Shown here: piece after piece, positions 48,260 to 58,693 of the stretch | Layout: every line of letters starts with the position of its first letter | Position numbering within the stretch: the stretch's first letter is position 1 | Source: Gyromitra esculenta | Lineage: Eukaryota > Ascomycota > Pezizomycetes > Pezizales > Discinaceae | Length of the DNA: 64,000 nt | Assembly (NCBI GenBank): GCA_038503075.1 | Contig: JBCAML010000015.1 | Span: 682,001-746,000 of the forward strand | Reading direction: 5' to 3' | Notes under the pieces: model-generated | What the model saw: the letters and a program-made list of their open reading frames with translations, nothing else | The model's database searches: none | What the model was told of the DNA's origin: nothing | Translations under genes and position numbers: made by a program

Positions 48260-49462
48260 GCGCTCACATCCAAAGGAATCGTAGCCATATCGCTGCTTAG
48301 CCTCCTCCCAAACGAGCTACTCATAACTGTCGCGAAATACCTGAACCAAGAAAAGCTTAATTATTTCTCACAAGCTGGTAAGCGTCTCTATATCTTCCTG
48401 GATTCCGCTCTTCTAGTGAAGAGAGAAATACTTTGTTGCGGCGGGCTACGTGGAAATCCTCCGAGTAGTTCTTAGTAAAGGCATCGACATCGCTTCTGGG
48501 GGGCCACAAGGGAAACAGGTGATACACTATGCAGCCATTAGGTCCACACCATTATATAATACCACATTTTGAAAGTAAGAAGAGGTTGTCAGATTGCTAT
48601 TAGAAAATGGAGCAAATAATGCCGTGCTTTCCAACGTGCTCGAAAGTGTCAGTTTACTCTTGCAGTATAATGTGGGTCCATCCGTCCAAGACCACAGAGG
48701 AAGAACGGCACTCCACCTTACAGCAATCGACGGGAAACTCCGGGCAATTGAGAATCTACTTGATGGAGGAAAAGGATGTGATCTCTCTGTCCAGGACCAC
48801 GATGGAAACACACCTTTGCATTTTGCAATAGCTAGTGGACGCGGTCCGGTTATTGAGTGGTTACTAGTGAATGTAGCCGACATCTTTACCCGAGACTCCG
48901 ACGGAAAGGCGGCCTTTCACCTAGCGACAGAAATCCGAAATATGCCTTTGGCTGAATTGCACCTCGAAATGGGGGGCCGATGCCTTTGCCCATTACTACG
49001 GCGATCAAACCTCTCCACTCTTTGCAGCGGCGAACAGACATCGTGTGGTGATTGATTTTCTTCCAAAAGCGGAGACCGATGTTACTGTTCAGGATTACGA
49101 TGACGATGGGAATATGGCTCTGTGCGCAGCAGTGATGAGTGGATACAAAACGGCAATCAAACTACTCTGTGAATGTAGCGAAGTCGATATCGCCACCCGG
49201 AACGTTTGCATTGCACTTGGTAGCGATATATGGGTGGCGGAAGGTGATTGAGTATCTACTCGAGATGGGGTCAGATATTGATAGCCAAAACAGCGATGGG
49301 AAAACACCCCTACATCTAGCGGTATCGGGTAAACATATATGGGTGGCCAGGATGTTCTTGGAAAAGGGAGCTGATATCACCGTTCGAGACAAGGATGGAA
49401 AGACGGCCTTGAATCTGGCAGAAACAAGTGATCAAAAGGGGTTGATTAAAATATTTGGATGA
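48260..49462 (+). pseudogene. F-box plus ankyrin-repeat protein, frameshifted relic
   Basis: An N-terminal F-box-like segment (LLSLLPNELLITVAKYLNQEK, i.e. the L..LP.ELL pattern, to about 48420) is followed in another frame by AAGYVEILRVVL, then ankyrin units: GRTALHLTAIDGKLRAIENLL, GNTPLHFAIASGRGPVIEWLL, GKAAFHLATE, GNMALCAAVMSGYKTAIKLL, ALHLVAIYGWRKVIEYLLE, GKTPLHLAVSGKHIWVARMFLEKGADI. At least four frame changes or stops interrupt the order (near 48430, 48570, 49050 and 49230-49250). None is flanked by convincing splice sites, so it reads as a decayed gene. Large F-box/ankyrin families that expand and decay quickly are common in filamentous ascomycetes. The last ~220 bases are a clean open frame and could be a short remnant still transcribed. 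Confidence 0.8.
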
Positions 49463-50641
49463 TTTACGATTCTAGATAGACACATGGAACTAACGGAGTT
49501 TGGTATAATTGAATACTCAGTCATAACACTTAGTACTTTCAAATGATAGTTCCGTTTCAAATGTCAGACTTATTGATGGGTGATGAACAGCCAGAACAGA
49601 TTGATATCACTGAAACTTGAAAGCAGTAGGCAAGTATTACGTTTGTCCTGCGCATCAATACTTGGTTGCTGAAGCTCCCAGCAGTCTCATATTGCATTCA
49701 AGAAAGGGTCCTAAATGTCAATGATAACTTGTGTAAGTTAGATAAAGCCACCCTCAAAACTAGAACCACGGAATGTTTGTCGAGTAGCCCCCAGTTTTCC
49801 ACCGGATCAAGCCAATGCGGGATCAATCTACAAAATATTCCTAGTCGACATATCATGATGCTTCAATATGTAGTCTGCAAGATACTCCCATCAACAAAAC
49901 ATGAAATAAATATCAATCTATAACATACAACACATGCTAATCACTGCTTGGTCGCAGTCCTACTAGTGAATTTTGTCTGAATAATTATTAGACTACCGTT
50001 CATAGAGCATGTATACACGTAATACAAATACCGTTTAAAATATCCGCTTGCCACAGCGGTACCGCTGCTAGTTAGCGTTTTTTTAGAGGATAAGAAATCC
50101 CGCCGGATATCTAAGTTTTACGGCTTAGAGAGATGCGATCCTAGCCAAGTCACAGATTTTCTTCAAGAACATTGAGATAGGAGTCGTAATATCCAACAAC
50201 TTACCGCAGTGGTCACAAGCCAACACGGTTTTTGTTGGGTGTTGCGCATATATAGTAATCTCCTTCCGAGAGTAACCGAACAACACAACACCGCATCCTG
50301 GTTCCGATCCCATTCTGCCAAGACTCGTGTCATCCGAACTTGCAGATAAATTCCGGGCCCTTTCCGACAAGCTTGGGTTCGTGGTCCTCCTTGAATAACG
50401 ACGGCTAATGACGGAAGCTTGCCAGGCACCGAATTTGCATATTTAGGGGAAACTCCAGGATAAATCTTAGGCTTCAATTGCTACTCTACATATATATATT
50501 TGGCATACCAGGTGAGTTTTTGTTTGTGACCCAATGTTGAGCTTCCCCGTAGCTGTCTACTCGATGCTCCAGAGCTCCCCTACGCATAATCCAAAATCTT
50601 GGAAATTCGAAAAAACTCACATCTTCTTAGAACCTCCCATA
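49463..50641. other. Spacer upstream of acetoacetyl-CoA synthetase gene
   Basis: The 1.18-kb stretch includes two overlapping minus-strand open frames (50125-50370 and 50163-50477). The first has a single CDHC pair but no recognisable domain, and I do not call a gene. Confidence 0.5.
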
Positions 50642-52919
50642 ATGATAAACGAGTCGACGATCCCAACTAGCCACCACGATGCCGTGCCCGGCAGGAAGCT
50701 GTGGCAGCACTCAGCCCCTGAAGCGACAGAAATGTACAAATTCAAAGCCCACATCGCTTCTAAATACGATTTTCAATTCGGGCCCGAAACGGACAAAAGC
50801 AACTCGCTATGGAAATGGTCGGTCGATAACACGGCAAAGTTCTGGGGCGAGGTATGGGAGTATACAGGAATAGTAGCTTCGAGGGGGTGGAACAATGTCG
50901 TGGATGAATCAGCGAGCATATTTCCTCGCCCTGCTTGGTTTGAAGGTGCAAGACTTAATTTTGCGGAGAATCTGTTATACCCACGTACGCGTGATGGAAG
51001 GGAGCCTGGTGAAGATGCAATTGCGGTAATTGCTGCGACGGAAAGGGAGGAGCGGGAGTACGTTAGCTGGAAGCAACTTAGAGAACGAGTCAGAGCCTAT
51101 CAAGCGGCATTGAGGGGGAAGGTTCAAGTTGGGGATAGAGTTGCTGGTGAGTTTGCCTCCAAAGGCGAAAGTAGAACGTGGGGGGGATCACAATGAGTTG
51201 ATCGCTATTTTGAAGTAAAATAGGCTATGTCGCAAACCATGTGGATGCTCTCGTCGCCATGCTCGCCGCAACATCATTAGGCTGCGTCTGGTCCGGAATC
51301 AGCCCTGACCACGGCGCCACAGCCGTTCTAGACCGTCTCCTCCAGCTCTCCCCCACCATCCTCTTCGCTGACAGTGCAGTCCTCTACAATGGGAAGATCC
51401 ACGACGTCACACGGAAGCTCCAGGATGTCGTTGCTGCGCTACCGTGTCTTCAGGCAGTAGTAGTCATCAATAACTTCCAGCAGCCAGTAGACCTAGAACT
51501 GGTAAAACCGGCGAATGGGACGGCGTGGCTATTAAGTGAGTTTCTAGAAGCATCAGAAGACAAAGATTCGCCATTAGAGTTCCACCAGCTCGACCCAGAC
51601 CACCCGGTATACATCCTATTCTCGTCCGGCACTACCGGAAAACCAAAATGCATCTGCCACGGCGCAATCGGCACCTTAATCCAACACAAAAAAGAGCATC
51701 AAATACACTGCGATATGAAGCCCGACTCCGTCTTCTTCCAGTTCACAACCGTAACATGGATGATGTGGCACTGGCTCGTATCCGGCCTTGCGAGCGGCGC
51801 TACAATCGTACTCTACGATGGTTCCCCGTTCCGGCCGCTAGTAGACGGAGACGGGAATTTGGCTATGTCGAGACTTGTAGACGAGCTCGGGGTAACACAT
51901 TTTGGGACTTCGGCAAAGTATCTGAGTATTTTAGAACAACACGATGTTCGGCCGAAGGATAAATTATCACTCGGTAGCCTCAAGGCGATCTATTCTACGG
52001 CGGCAGTTTTGGCTCCTTCGACGTTCGAATATGTATATAGTACCTTCGGTCCTGATATTAATCTCGGTTCTATTACGGGTGGTACTGATATCATCTCTTT
52101 GTTCGGTGCGCCTTCACCGTTGGTTCCTGTTCATAGCGGTGAAATACAGTGTCTTGGTCTTGGTATGAAGGTCGAGGCCTGGGATGGCGAAGGGAAGAAT
52201 GTAGAGGGTACGGAAGAGGCGGGTGATTTGGTGTGCACGAAGGCGTTTCCTTGTATGCCCGTTAAGTTCTGGGGCGAGGGTGGAGAGGCAGCATACAGGA
52301 AGAGCTATTTCGAGGAGTTTCCTGGTGTTTGGCATCATGGTGATTTCGTTAAGATTAATCCGAAAACGAGGGGTTTGTTGATGTTGGGGAGGAGCGATGG
52401 AATCTTGAAGCCGGGTGGGGTGCGGTTTGGGTCTGCTGAGATTGTAAGTTTAGACTTTTCCTGGCGTACCGTATTTTTCTCTGGCGATTTTAACGATTGT
52501 GGGGCACAGTATAATGTCTTGCTTGCACATTTTCCGACACAGTTTGAGGATGCATTGTGTATTGGCCGACGCAGACGGACAGATACCGATGAACAAGTGG
52601 TGTTATTTGTTAAGATGACTAAAGGCCACGAGCTGTCCGCTAAATTAACGAAGGAAATCAAAGACTCCGTCAGACGCGAACTCAGCGCAAGACATGTACC
52701 GGCCATCATTGACGAATGCCCGGAAATTCCAGTCACCACGAACGGGAAGAAGTACGTCTCCTCTTTTTCCACTCGAGGTTACGTACATGTACTTACAAGA
52801 ACAACAGGGTAGAGGTAGCGGTGAAGCAGATCCTCTGCGGGCTTAATATTAAGATCTCCGCAAGCGTTGCCAACGTGGAGTGCCTCGAGTGGTACAGAAA
52901 GTGGGCGGCGGAACACTAA
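50642..52919 (+). CDS. Acetoacetyl-CoA synthetase (acetoacetate-CoA ligase)
   Basis: Four exons, 50642-51146, 51224-52443, 52510-52751 and 52808-52919, give 692 residues, the usual length. The enzyme is of the ANL adenylate-forming superfamily and activates acetoacetate to acetoacetyl-CoA with ATP in the cytosol, feeding sterol or fatty-acid synthesis or ketone use. The N-terminal part (KLWQHSAPEATEMYKF, FWGEVWEYTG, ARLNFAENLLYPR) is typical of acetoacetyl-CoA rather than acetyl-CoA synthetase. Adenylation motifs are YILFSSGTTGKPK, TGGTDIIS and GVWHHGDF. The hinge is GRSDGILKPGGVRFGSAEI, and the catalytic lysine sits in TTNGKKVEVAVK, which is rebuilt across the last intron. I start at the ATG at 50642 (MINEST), because an upstream extension in the same frame lacks family similarity. 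Intron 3 contains a TACATGTA palindrome. Confidence 0.94.
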
Positions 52920-53122
52920 TAAACAAAAACAATACCCTTAATTATTATGCCAAGCTCAACCAAAGAGATACCAAAATAGAACTAGAAAAATATATATCAT
53001 AGATGTAAACAATTATCTTTCTTCGTGGTTGCTTCGTTCACGTCATTACATCCCCTTCCCCATATGTACGGCCATACCGTTCTCTTTCAGTGTGTCGTGG
53101 ATAATGCGAATCCCGCAGGGTA

Positions 53123-54414
53123 TCACTGAAAGTACTCGTCACGACCCTTCTTCCAGCCATCGAGAAGAACGAGGATTTCTTGGCGAGCGTCTTCGATGAT
53201 GGCATCGATCTTGATGTCGTTCTTGTCGTAGCCAAAGGGGTCTTCGAGCTCTTCACCAATCCCTTCGATTCCATAGAGAGTGAAGCAGATCAGAGATATT
53301 ATAGGAACAGTCCACCTGTGTTGTTATTAGTATAGCTATTTTAAAAACTAAGAGAGACGGCGGTACATACCAGCCCATCTCATCGACTAGACAGAACGGG
53401 AGGATGCAACAATACAGCGCCAAAACCTGCTTCTGATGGATCTGTTGACACACCGGGATAGGTGTTAACCTAAACCACCATCACCACCCATATCAGCAAA
53501 CCCGTATCCCCCCACAAACATTCACCACCACAATAGAGTAAAAAAAAAAGCCCACTTGATAGTCTCCATCTGACCATACGCATTAATAATCGCACAAAGC
53601 TGCGTATTCAGCATCGCCGACTGCGGCGCATTAAAAGCGCCTTTATGCGCACCCCTCTTGATATACCTCTCCACCACATACGAAAGCTCCAGCGCCATCC
53701 CCACCCCGTCCGCTTCATGTCCGTGCAGCCCCTCCGGGATCAGCATCGCATACTCCGGCTGGAAATCCATCGCCTCCCAATTGCCCCGGAGGTGGTTCTT
53801 CACCGCGTATAGCAGCGCAACGAGCGTCTTGACGACTTTCTCGGTCTCCGTTTTGTCGGTGTCGTCGTCGAGGGGCCCGCAGACGAGGAACGATCTAGTG
53901 AGGTTGCGCACGGCGTTGACGATGGACTGGAGGCCGGTGCGGCCGCCCCAGTAGCGTTCGTAGGACGAGGAGTTGCGGAACACGAGCATGAGGCCGACAA
54001 CGATGGAGAGCGAGGGGACGATGGAGGCAGGGATTCCGAGGTTGGCGGGGGTGTGGTTGTCGAGGGTTACGATGAGGAGGGTGAAGAGGGTGTGGACTGT
54101 TACGGGGATGATTATGACTGTGGGGGGTGTCAGTATTGGGGTGTGTATATAGAGGGGAGGGAGGGGGGAGGAAGTACCGTGGTGGATTGCGCCCTTGATG
54201 AAGCGGAATACTAACGGCAATCTGTAACAGCAGAGCTTGAAGTGAGCTACCTCTCTGTCCAAAGCTCTCTCCAGCAGTACTGAACCACAGCAGTACAGAA
54301 GACAAATACACACCTCCTCGCCTTCTGCCTCGACGAGTTACTCAGCGGAAACGTCCCCCTCCGCCCCGTAGCTGTGACCCCAGGCCCATGAGCAGTCGGT
54401 AAAGTAGGTCCCAT
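53123..54414 (-). CDS. Bestrophin-like membrane protein (UPF0187/RFP-TM family)
   Basis: Five exons, 54414-54314, 54221-54178, 54117-53556, 53469-53371 and 53315-53123, give 332 residues with consistent phases. Hydrophobic segments that could span the membrane are VHTLFTLLIVTL, SLSIVVGLMLVF, LALYCCILPFCLV and IISLICFTLYGI. The signature FRNSSSYERYWGGRTG and the C-terminal EELEDPFGYDKNDI are characteristic of the bestrophin/UPF0187 superfamily, in which the acidic cluster after the last helix is the Ca2+-sensing region of animal bestrophins. Family members conduct chloride or other anions. Fungal members are poorly studied, so transport of an anion is inference. The N-terminal ~34 residues are Gly/Arg/Thr-rich and non-hydrophobic, so no cleaved signal is expected. 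The gene has more introns than its neighbours. Confidence 0.88.
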
Positions 54415-55282
54415 TATAGCTGTCTAAACTCTTTTTCTTCTTCTTTGTGACGTTGAAGCAGGGGCTGAAGAAATACAGGAGAGGAAGAGACCCTACTTGT
54501 ATGCAGGTAGAAGACTATCCAACCTCTTAAAAGGAAAGAAAGAAAAAAAACTGGTATAAAAAAGAAATACAACCAGACAGGGGTCCACGTCGCGCGGGAG
54601 CCAACGAAAGCCAGTACCGCTACAATGAACAACGTTCTCGTGACGAGGTATCTTACAGGTCGGGTTCCTCACTCTCTCTTTCAGCGCGTCTTATCTGGAT
54701 GCGGGGGTTGAGCGCTATCTAATGGGGGGGGCATGGAGGACTATTCGGAATAGAGACTTTACTGGGTTAGATACAGGTATCGTCATGATCGCCGAGTTGG
54801 GAGCTGGTGTGGGAGAAACCTGGTGGAGTGACGATCCAAGGCCATGGTTTCTTTTGCTCTGCTCCCTGAAGGTCGGATCTTTGATTACCTATGCTGTGTA
54901 CAGAGTGGTGATTTCTTGTGTTCTTGTGCTGCTTCTCCTTCCGTTTAGAGTCCGGCTATTCACGGCGGTAAAACATTTATCCTTGAAACAATTGTTTGTG
55001 TTCTTGTTTGTGTAACAGAAGATGTTTCCGACCAAGCCACCGAATCACATACAATCACTCAACTATTTTGTCCGAGTGAGAAAACATGACCTCAATTCCA
55101 TAAAAGCAGCCCTAGATTATATACAAGAACGCACCCACCATAATAAGAGTCCTAACCCACTCCGAGCCTATATAATTTCCCCAGTAGATAAGATAAATGA
55201 TAATAATAACGGCACTAAACATATACACTCAAACCCCCTCCTAAACCCTGAACCGTTCCATTTCCCTTCCCTAATTTCGTAC
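54415..55282. other. Spacer between bestrophin-like gene and CUL4
   Basis: The 868-bp stretch holds the promoter of the bestrophin-like gene and the 3' flank of CUL4. Short open frames of 70-130 codons here (for example 55022-55423, which runs into CUL4) look like chance. Confidence 0.55.
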
Positions 55283-58078
55283 TTACGCAACGTAGACGTA
55301 GGTATTATCCTCTCCTCGGTCCATATACTCCTTATCAATCAACCTACATCAACATCAGCCCTCTACCCTCTTCACCCCACACCACACCGGAGCAAAAAAC
55401 ATACCTCTCAATATTCTTCTTAATATCCCCCATATCCAACACCCCTCTATTTTTCGTCTGTTCAATCGTTAACCCCACCAACTCCGCATGTCGAACCGAC
55501 TTTCTCCCCTTCATGATGCGAATAATTGCCGCCTGTGTTTCATACTGTCTGTCCTGCGCAACCCTCTCATGTGTCTCTTTAACCTCCTCCTTCGTCGCCT
55601 TAAGTTGGATCTGGTTGATCTTCACTCGGAACTTCGGGTCCGTGAATGCCCTGTTGACGCTGAAATGGTCCGTGAGGTTCACATCTTTGCCACGTGGTGC
55701 TTTGACCAGGACACGGTGTTTCCCGCATGCCATGGATTGAAGCGTACGCGTTAGCTGGTCTGTTGGGAGACCGCTTCCGGCAAGGAGGTCTACAAACGAT
55801 AGCGTTGGGGTGGCCGGGTCGTTGAATAGCAGCAGCACGATAGCCTGGAAGGCGGAGAGGACGAGTTCTTTGTTTCCCCTGCTGAACGAGGCCTTCAGTA
55901 CGCAATGTGCAAGGCCGTGGCGCCACGCGAGTTTGCGGCCTGAGTGCTTCGCGACATAGAAGTCCTGGAAAGCGCTAAGATATGCAGATAGTGATGCCGG
56001 GATATTGACTGCGATCTCTGGATATGTTGGCCATGCGCTTGCCGAGAGGACATTGACAAAGAGATCAACATTCCCTGGGAGGTTACTGGCTTTGCTTGTT
56101 TTGAAGGATGCGACGGCTTCTCGTGATAGATCAACGTCTTTGAACATTCCTTCGAGATTATGCGTGAATCCGCTTCCACACTCTGTTTTCAGTTTTGCGA
56201 GCATCATCCGTTCTGCGTCTGCGCTTGCGCTGCGTCCCATTAGTAGTCGTCGTGCAAGATCCTTCTTGTAGAATGCCTCGAATACGTCTTTGCCGTGGAT
56301 AAACCTGAATAGGTCCAGCACCTGTTCGAGCTGAAACGCCAATTGGGCATCGTCATCACCTGCCGCCGTGACTAGGTCTACCATTTCCTTCGTGGTGCTG
56401 GCCGGGAGGCCTTTGGTACCCGTGCGTAGCAGTAGGTCGACAAACTTGGCGATCATTTCCGCGGGCTTGGAGTTGTTGGTTGCAGCCTGACCGGGGCGAC
56501 GAGCATTAATGAAAGCGGCGAAGGACTCGCGGAGGGTATAGCCTAGGGTATCGTCGCGCTTGAATGGCACGGCGTACATTGTATCGAGTGCATGCTTGAA
56601 CTCGAGTAATCGTGGGACCATATCCTCGATGCGGGCCTCGTCAGCGACGATTGAGGCTCCAAAAGTCGTAATGTGGGTTTCCCAGGCCGATCGGATCGCT
56701 TCCCCAGCGGGTGTGACTCGGTCGAGAAGAGAGTAAAGGGTGGAGAGTGGGGTGAAGTCGCGGGAGACGAGGAGAGCGCCGACGGAGGCGCAGTCGGTGA
56801 GGATTGGGAGGCACTTGCGGACCATTTCGTTTTCAATGACGGCGATAAGAGCGCGTTTGGTAGAGATTTCGAGATGGAAGCGATCGCACCGGGAAGATTC
56901 GGAGGTGAGCTGCTTGGTGCACTCATGGAGATACTGAGAGAGCGAGGTAGAGGTAGATTCATATACGGCGAGGCGGGCAAAGTACTCACGGGATACATCA
57001 AGGAACTTGGGCTCAAAGTTATTTGTATACAATCCAAGACTAGATATCAGGCGAATACAAGACAGGAGGAGAGTGATGTTGATAATCTGGCCCTGGTTCT
57101 GGCGGTCATGCTCAAAGAGGGTGAAGATGCCACGGAGGAGTTTTGGTTCGAGGTCAGTGTCGGAGGCGATGTGTGTTCGAAATTGTGCGAGCCCAGTAGC
57201 TTCTATAGATTGCAAAGATGATGAAGGGAGAAGATATGAACGATCCAAATAGAGAAATATCGACCGAATCATCCCCTGTGAACTTGTTAGCATTTCGCTG
57301 TTACCCACAAGTCTACAGTAGAACTTACCAATTGTTGATTCCACTTTGTCCACGCAGCTTCAATCGCCTTTACCGTCTCCTCCTCACTCCTTCCGGCCTT
57401 TTCAACAATACCCTCCTTCAAAGGCCCCCCAACATATTCATCCATTCTCACCTTCAATTTCTCAAACAACGGCCCCGCCCTCTCAGCACGACATATATTC
57501 TCCGTCCCCCGATATAGCTCCTCCAAGCTCGTCGATATCCTCTCCCCCGTGAAAATAGCTGTGAGTGCGGTATTCAACGATGCCCAGGTGGTATTGAAAT
57601 AAGCCTCTGGATCTCCTTTCGTCGGTTTCCTCAGATTCTTGACCAGCAGCTTCTTTGTGCCTGCATGCGGTTGGAATGGTGGCGGCCTCACGGATTCCCG
57701 CTCCTTGCCCTTGATGCTCTTGTTGGCGGCGGGTGGCGAGTTCGTGAGGTCAATGACCTTTGCCGACGATCCGAAATTCAGCATTGTGGCTTCCGTTAGC
57801 GGGGTCAGCGATTTCGCGGGGAGGGTGGAGCCGCCGGCGGAGAACTCGGTAGAGTTTGAGCGGGAGCGTTTCGCCTTTGGGAGGTCTTGGAAGAGGGTGT
57901 TGCTGGTGCTGTGTGGGGTGGATGAGCGGGTGGATGTCGACGAGGTAGCAAAGAGCTGGGGAATGGTGGACTGCTGGGCGGTGGGGTCAGAAGGGGCGGG
58001 GACGGGGGATTGCTGCTTTCTCTTCTTGCTTTGGGAGCTTTGAGATTGCGGGTCGAGACCAGACAGCTTCTCCGGCAT
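55283..58078 (-). CDS. CUL4: Cullin 4, scaffold of CRL4 ubiquitin ligase
   Basis: Three exons, 58078-57329, 57275-55405 and 55343-55283, give 893 residues. The short last exon restores the usual ending RLIDKEYMDRGEDNTYVYVA. The first ~145 residues are Ser/Thr/Pro-rich, with a nuclear-type basic cluster (AKRSRS) and VIDLTNS, which resembles a SUMO-interacting motif. Cullin repeats begin near residue 150 with KKLLVKNLRK and the diagnostic ELYRGTENICR. The cullin homology domain holds FEAFYKKDLARRLLMGRSAS, TECGSGFTHNLEGMFKD, and DHFSVNRAFTDPKFRVKINQI. The neddylation region is IIRIMKGRKSVRHAELV, where the lysine of RIMK is the Nedd8 site by family analogy. CUL4 holds DDB1 at its N-terminus and Rbx1 at its C-terminus and works in DNA repair, chromatin and heterochromatin control. 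The first intron is 53 nt, the second 61 nt. Confidence 0.94.
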
Positions 58079-58282
58079 CTACCAGTTGTCCACCACAGTG
58101 TGGGAGGGTGTGGTGGTGGGGTGTGGGGTAGGGGATTGAGGGGAGGGGGAGGAGGTCAGTGAGGAGAAGAAGATGGAGATGAGTGAGGATGAAGAGATGG
58201 AGATGGAGATGGAGATGAATGAGATGATGGAGGGATAGATGGGAGAGGAGTGGTGGAGTGGTGAGAGGGGAGTGGTGAAGGA

Positions 58283-58330
58283 AGTGGTGGAGTGGTGGAG
58301 TGGTGGAGTGGTGGAGTGGTGGAGTGGTGG
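58283..58330. repeat. Tandem 8-bp repeat AGTGGTGG, six units
   Basis: Six uninterrupted AGTGGTGG units lie in the middle of the spacer between CUL4 and PRP2, with partial units on either side. The plus strand is nearly all purine plus T. Confidence 0.95.
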
Positions 58331-58576
58331 AGGTGGAGGGTGGAGGGTGAAGGGTGAAGGAGAAGACAATAAAGTGGTGATGATTCGAGCCAGGAGATGC
58401 AATGACGGAGATAAGAACTAAACACCAAAAGGCCGGACGGCAATGATGGCGATGTAGGGAAACCGCCCAATTCCCCTGCCGGGTCTCGGCTTCAAGAGGA
58501 TGTCTCGTGCTGCACGCCAAGCTTCCCACTGCATCCCCAGAGCCTCTGCCGTGCTCACCTCCAGAGCTCTGTCTGT

Positions 58577-58635
58577 CTTCGCCTTCGCCTTCGCCTTCGC
58601 CTTCGTCTTCGTCCTCATCCTCATCCTCATCCTCT
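58577..58635. repeat. CTTCGC and CATCCT hexamer repeats
   Basis: About five CTTCGC-type units pass into three to four CATCCT-type units, roughly 60-115 bases upstream of the PRP2 ATG. They probably lie in the 5' leader. Confidence 0.85.
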
Positions 58636-58693
58636 CCTTCTCCTTCTCCACCTTTTCTCGACCCCTTCTCCCTTCTCCTTCTCCCCACCAACA

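Larger units (their letters stand above)
58079..58693. promoter_or_regulatory. Divergent CUL4/PRP2 spacer, repeat-rich
   Basis: The two start codons at 58078 (minus) and 58694 (plus) are 615 bp apart. The spacer contains purine-rich DNA, an 8-bp tandem repeat and a CTTCGC repeat. The C/T-rich stretch before the PRP2 ATG is typical of fungal 5' leaders. Confidence 0.6.

Noticed and set aside
50125..50477. Overlapping minus-strand frames considered as a small zinc-binding gene (HPTKTVLACDHCGKLL)
   Set aside because: Only one Cys pair is present and I could not join the two frames by a credible intron.
54722..55015. Plus-strand open frame with hydrophobic C-terminus
   Set aside because: No signature; lies in the promoter of the bestrophin-like gene.
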